Source of the DNA: Sthenelais limicola | Lineage: Eukaryota > Annelida > Polychaeta > Phyllodocida > Sigalionidae | NCBI GenBank assembly: GCA_942159475.1 | Contig: OW804100.1 | Location: 7,146,127-7,210,126, forward strand | DNA length: 64,000 nucleotides | Reading direction: 5' to 3' | In this document: positions 51,216-58,853 of the stretch, piece after piece | Layout: every line of letters begins with the position of its first letter | Numbering within the stretch: the stretch's first letter is position 1 | The notes under the pieces: model-generated | Database searches by the model: none | What the model was told of the DNA's origin: nothing | Seen by the model: only the letters and a program-made list of their open reading frames with translations | Position numbers and translations under genes: made by a program

Positions 51216-51441
51216 GGTGGTCGTCAAAAAGGTGGTCGTCAAAAAGGTGGTCGTAAAAAGTGGGTCGTACAAAATTGGTCGAAATTTAGTTGGTCGTAAA
51301 AAGTGGGTCGTAAAAAATTGGTCGAAATTTAGTTGGTCGAAAAAAAAGGTGGTCGTCAAAAAGGTGGTCGTCAAAAAGGTGGTCGTAAACAGTGGGTCGT
51401 AAAAATATGGTCGAAATTTAGTTGGTCGAAATTTAGTTTAC

Positions 51442-52098
51442 CTATTTACGACCCACTTTTTGACGACCACCTTTTTTTTTCGACCAACTAAATTTCGACC
51501 AATTTTTTACGACCCCCTTTTTACGACCAACTTTTTGACGACCACCTTTTTGACGACCACCTTTTTTTTCGACCAACTAAATTTCGACCAATTTTTTACG
51601 ACCCACTTTTTACGACCAACTTTTTGACGACCACCTTTTTTTTTCGACCAACTAAATTTCGACCAATTTTTTACGACCCACTTTTTACGACCCACTTTTT
51701 GACGACCACCTTTTTGACGACCACCTTTTTTTTCGACCAACTAAATTTCGACCAATTTTTTACGACCCACTTTTTACGACCAACTTTTTGACGACCACCT
51801 TTTTGACGACCACCTTTTTTTTCGACCAACTAAATTTCGACCAATTTTTTACGACCCACTTTTTACGACCACCTTTTTTTCGACCCACTTTTTGACGACC
51901 ACCTTTTTTTTCGACCAACTATTTACGACCCACTTTTTGACGACCACCTTTTTTTTTCGACCAACTAAATTTCGACCAATTTTTTTACGACCCACTTTTT
52001 ACGACCCACTTTTTACGACCACCTTTTTTTCGACCCACTTTTTGACGACCACCTTTTTTTTCGACCAACTAAATTTCGACCAATTTTCTACGACCCAC
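51442..52098 (-). repeat. Inverted terminal arm of the GGTCG satellite
   Basis: From 51442 the sequence is the reverse complement of the array: CTATTTACGACCC, TTTTTGACGACCACC, CGACCAACTAAATTTCGACC and so on, for 657 bp. The switch happens within the three bases 51439-51441 (TAC), after two forward TTGGTCGAAATTTAG monomers. The arm ends at GACCCAC (52098), followed directly by unrelated DNA. It uses the same monomer repertoire, including the TAAATAG and poly-A types, with slightly more one-off variants (a CCCCC at about 51511-51515, TTTTTTTACG at 51980, TTTTCTACG at 52085). Confidence 0.95.
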
Positions 52099-52346
52099 GT
52101 TGCCTGACTAAACGGCATAGGGAAGTAGTATTCCTCCCGCACTAAGAAAATGAAAACGAAAATGAACATTTTGAGCAATATCAATCTTAACGTATTAAAT
52201 CTTCACATAAATTTTGCGTAACCTAAACATCAATATTAACGTGAATCTTCACAGAAATTGTTTGCAATCTTAACGTCTATATTAACGGGAGTCTTCACAT
52301 TGATATTAATGTAAGATATGGGTAAGATTTATGTTAGATAAGCCGG
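52099..52346. repeat. AT-rich right flank with degenerate ATCTTCACA repeats
   Basis: The satellite ends abruptly at 52098. From about 52178 to 52315 the words ATATTAACGT and AATCTTCACA/AGTCTTCACA recur three times in an irregular tandem of roughly 45 bp. No coding sequence is seen. Confidence 0.5.
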
Positions 52347-52574
52347 GCCCACACATTCAAGAACTCGCAATTCGTACAAATTGGGGACTCACGAAAAGTC
52401 CTAAATTTTGTCTACAAATTGTCATAAGAACCCATAATTTGTCATATGAATTGGAGGTTTCTTCATAAGAAAGCTCACAAGTTACCGAACTCAAGTGTAC
52501 TTCTTAAGAATGATTTTGAATTTATACGAATTGTCTTAAGGCCAATTCGGCTCTGAGTTCTTGAATGTGTGGGC
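52347..52574. mobile_element. 228-bp MITE with 20-bp perfect terminal inverted repeats
   Basis: The left end 52347-52366 (GCCCACACATTCAAGAACTC) is the exact reverse complement of 52555-52574. No coding capacity is present. Outside the arms, AGCC precedes the left end and TATA follows the right end, and a target duplication is not clear. Further inward, CGAATTGTCTTAAG and similar words give the interior partial self-complementarity. This fits a non-autonomous DNA transposon; the superfamily is not assignable by eye. Confidence 0.8.
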
Positions 52575-52863
52575 TATATTTAACCTCAATTCGGGCAAGA
52601 ATATTGACATTATTCCGGGGGTTGATTTCATAACTTTTATTAATATTAATATCCGGTTCATAGAGTTTGGTCAATTTGGGCCTCACCACTAGGGTATACT
52701 AAGACAGAAATGACCAAGGGACATAGCCTGTGAACATATTAATGTAGTTGGGAATTTCCCGCGCGGCAATTCAGGTGTTTATATTGATTCCATATAATTC
52801 ACTTTACCAAGGGGTGAATTAGTTGGCGTTTCTAGGCGTCAGACCATTTCATTTTCTAGGCAT
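52575..52863. other. Unassigned intergenic DNA
   Basis: No ORF of note, no recognisable repeat family and no RNA gene are seen between the 228-bp MITE and the next MITE. Confidence 0.4.
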
Positions 52864-53070
52864 GGGTGAAATCGTCAGACAATGTACAATTTACCTTCAT
52901 CACTCAAATAACCTTAATTTCAGACAAAAATAAAGTTCAACCTAACCAAACAGATTGCTAGAATCAATGCAATGACGAATATACTCGAATTGACCAAATT
53001 GCAGCCTAATTTAGCAGAATTTACTAAATGTGTACAGCTGCCAATTGTACATTTTCTGAAAATCTGACCC
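52864..53070 (-). mobile_element. GGGTCAG-family MITE, copy 1 (reverse)
   Basis: This is a member of the window's most abundant short element, about 205-240 bp long. Its ends read GGGTCAGATTTTCAGAAAAT and the reverse complement. I define the left end by ACAATTGGCAGCTCTACACA and the right end by the segment AATAACCCAAATTTCAGAC. This copy runs right-to-left, ends exactly in AATCTGACCC at 53070, and has a diverged right end with an indel (GGGTGAAATCGTCAGACAAT). It has no coding capacity. Confidence 0.85.
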
Positions 53071-53317
53071 ACATGCTTCAAATTGTTGCCGCGCCTATAG
53101 AAAGGCTTGATACAATACATGTGAGCGATTATATACCGCGTGCCGCACGGCGGGTTGCCGCGCAGCAAGAATCCGCGTCAATGGAAAGGCGTGGAATGGA
53201 ATGGAAACCTTCAGTTCCAGGAAAGCCTTTCTGCTACCTCCAACCTCACCTCAGCACTCTCTTTCCTCACAATTCTGACTTCTCCTCAATTTCAAGAGGT
53301 GTAGAATCTTCACTCTA
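53071..53317. other. Unassigned DNA between two transposons
   Basis: A GC-richer stretch containing TGCCGCACGGCGGGTTGCCGCG. A 135-codon plus-strand frame starts in the preceding MITE at 53028 and reads into the CACTA-like element, so it is not credible as a gene. Confidence 0.4.
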
Positions 53318-54920
53318 CACTCTAAGAAAAAAGGGTTCTTTTGGGTTCTTGATAGAACCTCATGGTTCTACCAAGAACCCTAGGGTTCTTCGACAACTAA
53401 AAGGGTTCTTCGGGACCACCGGAGGTTCCATCTAGAACCATTGGGGTTATTCAGTGATTTAAGGGTTCTTTGTGCACTTGAAAAGAGAATGAGGTTCTTT
53501 CGAGAACCCAGAAGCATGGGTCTTCACCCTGTTTTTTCATAAGAGGTACCGGTAATGCACTTATAATACATATTTATTCCTCAAAATGGCCGTTATTTAA
53601 CATTTTTTCGGTGTGGTAATGGAAATAGATAATTTAATTTGATTCTCAATAGATGACTATAGTCAAAGCTGTAGAGTACTGTCTTCTTGTTCTTCTTCCT
53701 TCCAAGCCCACCCTCCTTCAGACAATGTAATGTAGGCAGTTTATTATATTCGGACCATGGAAAATCTAGTCGGGCCATGAACTCAAAAAGTCATGGCCCA
53801 ACTGTCTATGACAACTCAACCCACTAGTCACTATGTTGCACACTGCCCCTAGCAAATTGCGCCCGTCATTTAGCTTTAGGCCTACAGAAAGCGCACCTGC
53901 ACTGGTCAGTGTGTGTCACGGTTCAATGCTCTCCCAAGCGACTAGGGTTGACCCAGTTACGCTTGGACGGGGCAGTGATGTGTGAGTGGGAGAGAGCATG
54001 GTAGGTGTGTGGCTTGCTAACATACTCACTTACCATCTAACGGCCAGAAGAGAAGCCCATTTTAAATTGACTGACCAGTATGGGAGTCAAGGTAAGTTTA
54101 TATATTACTACTACGTTTGTTCTCACATCAGCTCTATACACTAATTTACCTTAAGTAGTATAACTTAACTTTTGTATTAATTAATTATGTTTTACTTATT
54201 CCAAGGATATATATTAAATAGCTCTAGGTATGGCGGAAACTACTAGTGGTGTTTAAACCTGGCTATTTGTTAAATTTCTCAGGAGTTTTCACAGCGCAAA
54301 ACAAGGTCCAGGGCAAGAGCATAGCTGCTCTGGGCGAGAGGTCATACTGTTTGAATTGAATGGACAACAAAGTGGAGGCATTTAACTCAATTCAAATCTT
54401 CTACTTTATTTACAGGATCGATCTACATCAATGCAGAAGGACGGAAGGATGTATTGACTGGAATACCCACTGAAGAATAAGGGAACATACTATCCACACC
54501 ATGAAATGGAATATGTTGAATAATTTTATGAAAAGTGATGTTACTTCAGCAATAAAAACAATAATAAAATCAACTAGGTTTTGAAGAACCATATTAAGGG
54601 GTTTCGTCTATAGAACCCTTGATTGATAAAAACCAGGGGTATGAGGGTTCCACAAAGAACCTTGTACTGTAGGTTCTATCAAGAACCCCGGACATTTTCA
54701 GGGTTCTTCAAATCAGGGGTTCTATGTAGAACCCTACCTATTTTGGCCAGAGGGTTCTTCAAATCCAGGGTTCTATGTAGAACCCTGCCTATTCCCGAAA
54801 CGGGGGTTCTACTTAGAACCCTCAAAAAAGGGTTCTAACAAGAACCATTAGGGGTTCTGCCATGTCGACAAGCCGAAGAACCCTTAAGGGTTCTTGTTAG
54901 ATCCCTTTCTTCTTAGAGTG
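53318..54920. mobile_element. 1.6-kb CACTA-like (EnSpm-type) DNA transposon remnant
   Basis: The element begins CACTCTAAGAAAAAAGGG at 53318 and ends CCCTTTCTTCTTAGAGTG at 54920, giving 18-bp inverted ends with one mismatch. It is flanked on both sides by TA (53316-53317 and 54921-54922), consistent with a short target duplication. The outer 150-330 bp on each side are packed with GGGTTCTT/AAGAACCC words in both orientations, the subterminal repeat style of animal CACTA/EnSpm-type non-autonomous elements with CACT termini. The interior is unrelated to the ends and holds a decayed small spliced gene (54080-54584). No transposase catalytic region is visible, so it was presumably mobilised in trans. 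Confidence 0.75.
54080..54584 (+). pseudogene. Decayed small spliced gene inside the CACTA-like element
   Basis: Coding traces appear in pieces. ATGGGAGTCAAG at 54080-54091 is followed immediately by a consensus donor GTAAGT (54092). TTTCTCAG acceptors end at 54282, opening KEFSQRKTRSRARA before a TAG. A shifted frame then reads GREVILFELNGQQSGGI to a TAA at about 54382. TTTATTTACAG ends at 54415 and opens SIYINAEGRKDVLTGIPTEE, which stops at 54480. In another frame HTMKWNMLNNFMKSDVTSA continues to a TGA at 54584. The fragments share one strand and order with good splice signals, but at least two frame breaks separate them. I recognise no domain, and the product would be only about 100 residues. 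The AATAAA words near 54551 and 54562 lie inside the last coding trace, so they need not be poly(A) signals. Confidence 0.55.
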
Positions 54921-55154
54921 TATGGCGGTTTCCTTTCGCAATATCAGATTTCTGTGCGACCAATGTTTCCATTAATTTTTTACCCAACACCGGATTTTAT
55001 TCAATCTATCAACAAACTATCTCGTTGGGACTGATAACACTGGAATTGTACATCAAGTCCTCTTTTTCTTCTTCTGTACCGAAATATAATAAACACCTTA
55101 TAGCATGTAGTACACTATTTTGTTTTCCTGTTTTGTCGTATGGAAAATAAACTC
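54921..55154. other. Unassigned AT-rich spacer
   Basis: No gene or repeat is recognised between the CACTA-like element and the GCGCTC-rich MITE pair. Confidence 0.4.
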
Positions 55155-55158
55155 TTAA

Positions 55159-55661
55159 GGTGGGATCCCACTGGCTCGCTTGTATCTGCGCTCATTGCTC
55201 GCTCGTGCTGCGCTTGTTTATAGGGCGCCTGTCATTCGCTCTTCATCCGCTAATATTTTTAGCGCAATACAAGCGCAGAGCGATTCTACTAGGATTCTAC
55301 TGCTGCGCTTGTTTCCTATATGAAATCAATGGTAAATGCGTTTGTGCGCTCTCACTGCGCTCTTGGTCCGCTTCTTTAACAGGTAGAAAGAGCCTTAACT
55401 AAACCCCAATTTTTTACGACCCACTTTTTACGACCACCTTTTTTTCATGCGCTCAAATCAAACACGGCAGATATGAGCGCAACATCCTGCGCTCTTCTAA
55501 AGAAGCGCAAATAGGCACTTTTTAGAGCGTACAGAGAGCGCAGGAACCGATTCCATTAGATCGCTCTGGTTTCGCTCAATCTTCGCTTGTTATGCGCTCA
55601 AGATAATAAAAAAGAGCGGGCCATGAGCGGTCCAAAAGAGCGAGCCAGTGGAAACGCAGCC
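55159..55661 (+). mobile_element. GCGCTC-rich MITE, copy A, with satellite fragment inside
   Basis: The left end GGTGGGATCCCACTGGCTCG and the right end GAGCCAGTGGAAACGCAGCC form imperfect inverted repeats of about 25 bp. The copy is bounded by TTAA at 55155-55158 and at 55662-55665. The body is saturated with GCGCTC/GAGCGC words. It aligns along its whole length with copy B except for about 60 bp in the middle, where a satellite fragment (55406-55445) replaces roughly 15 bp. The two 80-codon frames in copies A and B are translations of this repeat, not proteins. A TTAA or TA target would suit Kolobok/piggyBac-like or Tc1/mariner-like transposases, and I cannot choose between them. Confidence 0.75.
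55406..55445 (-). repeat. Isolated 40-bp GGTCG-satellite fragment within a MITE
   Basis: CCAATTTTTTACGACCCACT followed by TTTTACGACCACCTTTTTTT matches the satellite in the reverse orientation, the same as in the 51442-52098 arm. It spans about two and a half monomers. It is preceded by CCTTAACTAAACC and followed by CATGCGCTC, where the sister MITE copy has only GCGTTGTGTTGCTGCGCTC. This is the only satellite sequence seen outside the main array. Confidence 0.9.
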
Positions 55662-55665
55662 TTAA

Positions 55666-56102
55666 GGTACGATTCCACTGGCTCGCTTGTATATGTGCTC
55701 ATGGCTCGCTCTTGCTGCGCTTGTTCATAGTGCGCTTGTCATTCGCTTGTCATCCGCTAATATTCTTAGCGCAATACAAGCGCAGAGCGATTCTACCGAG
55801 ATTCTACTGCTCTTATATGAAAGCAATAGCAAATGCGTTTGTGCGCTCTCACTGCGCTCTTGGTCCGCTTGTTTAACAGGCAGAAGAGCGTTGTGTTGCT
55901 GCGCTCAAATCAAACACGGCAGATATTAGCGCAATGTCAAAAAGAAGCGCCAACTTCAAGTTTTAAGAGCGTATAGAAAGCACAGTAACCTATCCTATTA
56001 GACCGCTCTGGTCTCGCTCAAACTTCGCTTCTTAGTCGCTCTGGGAAAATAAAAGAGCGTATGAAGAGCGGGCCAAAAGAGGGAGCCAGTGGAAACGCAG
56101 CC
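55666..56102 (+). mobile_element. GCGCTC-rich MITE, copy B
   Basis: It abuts copy A head-to-tail, sharing the TTAA at 55662-55665. The left end is GGTACGATTCCACTGGCTCG and the right end GGAGCCAGTGGAAACGCAGC, then CTTAC, so the right flank has TTAC rather than TTAA. It is 437 bp long and has no satellite insertion, so it approximates the undisturbed element. Internal GCGCTC and GAGCGC words allow extensive self-pairing. Confidence 0.75.
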
Positions 56103-56199
56103 TTACATCAGAAAACAAATCGTCTAGCTGTTATATTTTAGACGTACACACTGGCACGCCAGACACATGTGACTATAACCGGCAAATTATCTTATATGT

Positions 56200-56434
56200 G
56201 GATCAGATTTTCGGAAAATGTACAATTGGCCGCTCTACACATTTAGGAAATTCTGAAGAATTTGGCTGAAAAAATACGAATACCGGGTCTGTCAGGGAAT
56301 CTTTGGCATTGTGTTGATTAGAAATATCTCTTTCATTGTGTTACACTGCATTTTGAACGTCACTTTTCACTTAAATTTGGATTATTTGAAAGAATTGGTG
56401 AAGATGAATTGTACATTTTCTGAAAATCTGATCA
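56200..56434 (+). mobile_element. GGGTCAG-family MITE, copy 2
   Basis: The left end GGATCAGATTTTCGGAAAAT and CCGCTCTACACATTTAGG are recognisable. The right end reads GAATTGTACATTTTCTGAAA, then ATCTGATC. Both ends share the change GGGTC to GGATC, so the arms still pair. This copy lies just 3' of the minus-strand ORF region. Confidence 0.85.
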
Positions 56435-56600
56435 ATATAGAGTCTAGGTACAAACCCTCGGATCAGATAAGAATGGTATGTCAGTGATTAGACGCCTACT
56501 TCGCTAATCGTGTCATGGCCTAGCACGCGGCGTTCTAATGGGATTATAATGACATTTGTCCTCACGTAATATATCTTTTATAGGAAGCGTGTCATCGCTG

Positions 56601-56798
56601 CTATATAGTCAGTTTTTGCTTGTTCCTTTTTAGATTTGTTAAAGTGAAACAATTTTCTGGCATTTTCCCCAGAATATCTGCTATCTCTGTGAATTCTCTA
56701 GCAGTTTGTTGCTTCAAATCCGGGCCAGAATCTGTACTGAGATTTGATTTCCCTCGAGTTGTTACTCGAGGGAAATCTGGTCTGTTATCTGTTCTGGC
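56601..56798 (-). other. 65-codon open frame overlapping the end of the 145-codon ORF
   Basis: On the minus strand, in the -1 frame relative to the ORF ending at 56762, the sequence is open from 56798 to a TAG at 56603-56601. It has protein-like composition (for example QQTAREFTEIADILGK and PENCFTLTNLKR). It overlaps the upstream ORF by 12 codons and has no early ATG. It could be the decayed continuation of the same protein after a frameshift mutation, an exon, or chance. I see no canonical slippery heptamer in the overlap. No function is assigned. Confidence 0.35.
56746..56777. other. Perfect 13-bp hairpin spanning the ORF stop codon
   Basis: Arms 56746-56758 (GATTTCCCTCGAG) and 56765-56777 are exact reverse complements with a 6-nt loop, TTGTTA. 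On the minus strand the TAA stop of the 145-codon ORF is in the loop. In RNA this would be a very stable stem directly around the stop. Confidence 0.85.
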
Positions 56799-57199
56799 TC
56801 ATTTGGGATGGCATTTTTAACATTGCGCTCTATGGCGGCGCCATTATTCTTTGGGATAGGCTTTTTAACCTTGGTTCCTATGGCGTCCCAATCAAACGTT
56901 CGCTCTGGTCGCGCTATAGCGTTGTTTTCTAAAGCGTCCAGTTTTGAAACTCTTTGCCTAGTCTCTATGGCGCCCGAATTTGGGATAAATTCAGGAGCTG
57001 TCGGATCTAAATTGTAAGGCGTATTTCTTCTGATTTGATCGTAGTTATCGATACTTGTTGGTGTAAAAGTAGTATAATCTAGTAATCTTAGATTCTTCTG
57101 TACCAGAAATTGTCTCTCTGATGTTGCAGGAATTGTCATTTCTGTTTCCTTATCGAGTAACGCCCACTTTGCTATTTGTGACAACTGTAAAGGTTCCAT
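56762..57199 (-). CDS. Uncharacterised 145-aa protein with PAM2-like motif
   Basis: This is the only ORF in the window with clear protein-like composition and no repeat origin. The ATG at 57199 lies 15 nt after an in-frame TGA, so the frame is complete from start to TAA (56764-56762). No signal peptide or membrane segment is visible; it looks soluble and charged, with a basic, proline-containing C-terminal third. The N-terminal 50 residues (MEPLQLSQIAKWALLDKETE onward) look folded and helical. Residues about 63-72 read NLDPTAPEFIP, which fits the PAM2 consensus (L-x-P-x-A-x-x-F-x-P) used by Ataxin-2, PAIP1/2 and others to bind the MLLE domain of poly(A)-binding protein. I recognise no enzyme domain. 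It lies among MITEs and has no visible neighbours of its own, so it may be a transposon or endogenous-virus-derived ORF or a host exon. A further open frame continues downstream in a different phase. Confidence 0.5.
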   Translation of the reverse strand: MEPLQLSQIAKWALLDKETEMTIPATSERQFLVQKNLRLLDYTTFTPTSIDNYDQIRRNTPYNLDPTAPEFIPNSGAIETRQRVSKLDALENNAIARPERTFDWDAIGTKVKKPIPKNNGAAIERNVKNAIPNEPEQITDQISLE

Positions 57200-57264
57200 C
57201 GCTTCTCGCCTTTCTCACATACCGCTGACCCGACCCAAGGTGTCTCTATCAAAATTGAATATAA

Positions 57265-57333
57265 GGTTAAGATTTTTAGAAAATGTACAATTGGCAGCTA
57301 CACACATTTAGTAAATTTTGAAAAATTGCATCA
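57265..57333 (+). mobile_element. GGGTCAG-family MITE, truncated left end
   Basis: Only the left end survives: GGTTAAGATTTTTAGAAAAT, then GTACAATTGGCAGCTACACA and about 30 more bases of homology. It lies about 65 bp upstream of the 145-codon ORF start (minus strand). Confidence 0.7.
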
Positions 57334-57611
57334 GGCAAGGCAATAAAACATACGTTCATACTCTACCGAATCTTCACTCCTTAATGTTACATCCGTTATA
57401 ACACTGTATACCTATTCTACAATAAACACTATTCTAGATCTTAGGATCATATCCTTTAGACTTACTCTTTATTCTTCTTATTTTCCTACAATAATTCTAC
57501 CACTATTCCATATCTAAAACGGACAAATCTTCTCATTTCAACCAGGATGAACTGTTGTAATTTCCTCCCTGTCCCGCTATGGCTGTCGCCCTCCATAACA
57601 ATACAAATGCC
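57334..57611. other. Unassigned AT-rich DNA
   Basis: No gene, RNA or repeat is recognised. Confidence 0.4.
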
Positions 57612-57843
57612 GGTCAGATTGTCAGAAAATCTACAATCGGCAGCTCTACACATTTAGGAAATTTTGCAAAATTAGGCTGAAACATGATGAATACCGGGAA
57701 TATCTGGGTATATTTGGTATCGTGTTGATTTAAGGTATTTGTTTTGCTGTTAAACTATGTTTTGAAGCTCATTTTAGTCTTAAATATGGGTTATTTGAGA
57801 TGATTGGTAAAGGTGAATTGTACATTTTCTAAAAATCTGACCC
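57612..57843 (+). mobile_element. GGGTCAG-family MITE, copy 3
   Basis: A full-length copy of 232 bp, from GGTCAGATTGTCAGAAAATC to TTTTCTAAAAATCTGACCC, in left-to-right orientation. The internal segment TGGGTTATTTGAGATGATTGG matches the family right half. Confidence 0.85.
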
Positions 57844-58109
57844 ATGTATGTATCGAGTCCAAGCCGACATCTCCTCTTGCTTCAATAATGTAGATCTGTC
57901 TTGTGTTTTACCCACTTTTCATTTTACTTTTATTCCTCATTTTGATTACGTAATATTGCATAATAGTATGATATGCGATATGATATTGAATTTCATAACA
58001 TTATGAAATATGAATATTAAAGTGAATGTGTATGTACATGTGTATTAAAGGACGGTTAAGGTTGCCGACACCTGCCGCTAGGTATTAGCTAACCAACTTG
58101 CGACAATAT
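57844..58109. other. Unassigned AT-rich DNA
   Basis: It contains alternating ATGATATGCGATATGATATTG sequence. No gene is seen. Confidence 0.4.
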
Positions 58110-58338
58110 GGGTCTGATTTTCAGAAAATGCACAATTGGTAGCTCTACACATTAAGATGCTAAATTAGGTTGCAATTTGGCCAATACTAGGTAAATTCGA
58201 GTAAATTCGGCATTGCATTGATTCTAGCAATCTGTTTGGTTAGGTTGAACTATATTTTGAACTTTATTTTTGTCATAAATCTGGGTTATTTGAGAAGATT
58301 GGTGAAGGTGAATTGTACATTTTCTGACGATATGACCC
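58110..58338 (+). mobile_element. GGGTCAG-family MITE, copy 4
   Basis: A full-length copy of 229 bp, from GGGTCTGATTTTCAGAAAAT to TTTTCTGACGATATGACCC. The 92-codon minus-strand frame at 58502-58224 mostly translates this element and the adjoining poly-C, so I reject it as a gene. Confidence 0.85.
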
Positions 58339-58418
58339 CATAGACTGGCCCCCCGCCATGGACAGCACGCGCCGTGCTCCATCGCGCTGCTCAGCGACCC
58401 CGTCCAAGCTATTAACGC

Positions 58419-58483
58419 TTTAGGGACTGTTCTGTTTAGGGACTGTTCTGCCCCCCCCCCCCCCCCATTGGGGGGGGGCAGAA
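58419..58483. repeat. 16-bp direct repeat joined to a poly-C/poly-G foldback
   Basis: TTTAGGGACTGTTCTG occurs twice head-to-tail (58419-58434 and 58435-58450). The second copy runs into a foldback, TTCTGCCCCCCCCC ... GGGGGGGGGCAGAA, between 58446 and 58483, with a run of 16 C, then ATT, then 9 G. Confidence 0.75.
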
Positions 58484-58619
58484 TTCGTGTACAAAACTTC
58501 ATGACCCCCCCCCTACAGGATTGTAGTTCTGAGTCTGCGCAAAAAAATATGGACTCCCCCCACTTTTAGAGTATGGTGCTCCTCCCCATCAGAGTCGGCA
58601 CGGAATCTGTGATTCACGT

Positions 58620-58853
58620 GGGTCAGATTTTCAGAAAATGTACAATCGGCAGCTCTACACATTTAGGAAATTCTGCTAAATTAGGCTGAAAAATGATGAT
58701 TCATTCTGGGTATATCTGAGTATATATTCAGTGTCGCATTGATTTATAGTATCTGTTTTGCTAAGTTAAACTGTAATTTGAAGCTCATTTCTGTCTTAAA
58801 TATGTGTTATTTTAGAATGAAGGCGAATTGTACATTTTCAGAAACGCTGACCC
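58620..58853 (+). mobile_element. GGGTCAG-family MITE, copy 5
   Basis: A full-length copy of 234 bp in left-to-right orientation, flanked by CACGT on the left and ATGTG on the right. It ends in TTTTCAGAAACGCTGACCC. Confidence 0.85.

Larger units (their letters stand above)
1354..51438 (+). repeat. 50-kb GGTCG satellite array, forward orientation
   Basis: This is a continuous tandem array with no foreign insertion. The basic monomer is 13-18 bp (average near 14.7), always centred on GGTCG followed by an A-rich tail. The main variants are TTGGTCGAAATTTAG, TTGGTCG(A)7-9GG, TGGTCGTCAAAAAGG, TGGTCGTCCAAAAG, TGGGTCGTAAATAG, TGGGTCGTACAAAA and TTGGTCGTAAAAAG. At this spacing there are roughly 3,400 monomers, by estimate rather than count. 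Monomers follow a non-random order. A marker monomer reading AAATATGGTCGAAATTTAG opens higher-order blocks of roughly 0.22-0.76 kb, and almost every block then continues with the long poly-A, GTCC and TAAATAG variants. The strand shown is purine-rich, with C almost only inside GTC or TAC. Many frames lack stops, giving apparent peptides such as VVVKKVVVKKLVVKSGS, but all are under 170 codons, occur on both strands and are broken by the TAG in GTAAATAG. They are not genes. It is not telomeric (no TTAGGG) and I do not recognise the family. Confidence 0.97.

Noticed and set aside
1354..51438. CRISPR array or telomere repeat
   Set aside because: There are no unique spacers between conserved repeats and no TTAGGG-like unit; monomers are contiguous 13-18-bp variants in a eukaryotic context.
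51439..51441. Inversion as a certain assembly artefact
   Set aside because: The reverse arm leads into unique flank at 52099 and a same-orientation fragment lies at 55406, so a real structure is at least as likely; reads must decide.
1354..52098. About two hundred ORFs of 60-166 codons across the satellite on both strands
   Set aside because: They are translations of stop-poor repeat sequence, occur in mirrored frames on opposite strands, share no start context and are ended by the recurring TAAATAG monomer. No repeat-protein gene is implied.
53028..53435. 135-codon plus-strand ORF
   Set aside because: It starts inside a MITE and ends inside the CACTA-like element's GGTTCTT repeats, so it is chance.
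55160..55929. Two 80-codon cysteine/leucine-rich ORFs
   Set aside because: They lie in the two copies of the GCGCTC-rich MITE and differ by indels between copies, which argues against selection on the frame.
56762..56798. Programmed -1 frameshift site
   Set aside because: No X-XXY-YYZ slippery heptamer is visible in the overlap, so I list the overlap only as an observation.
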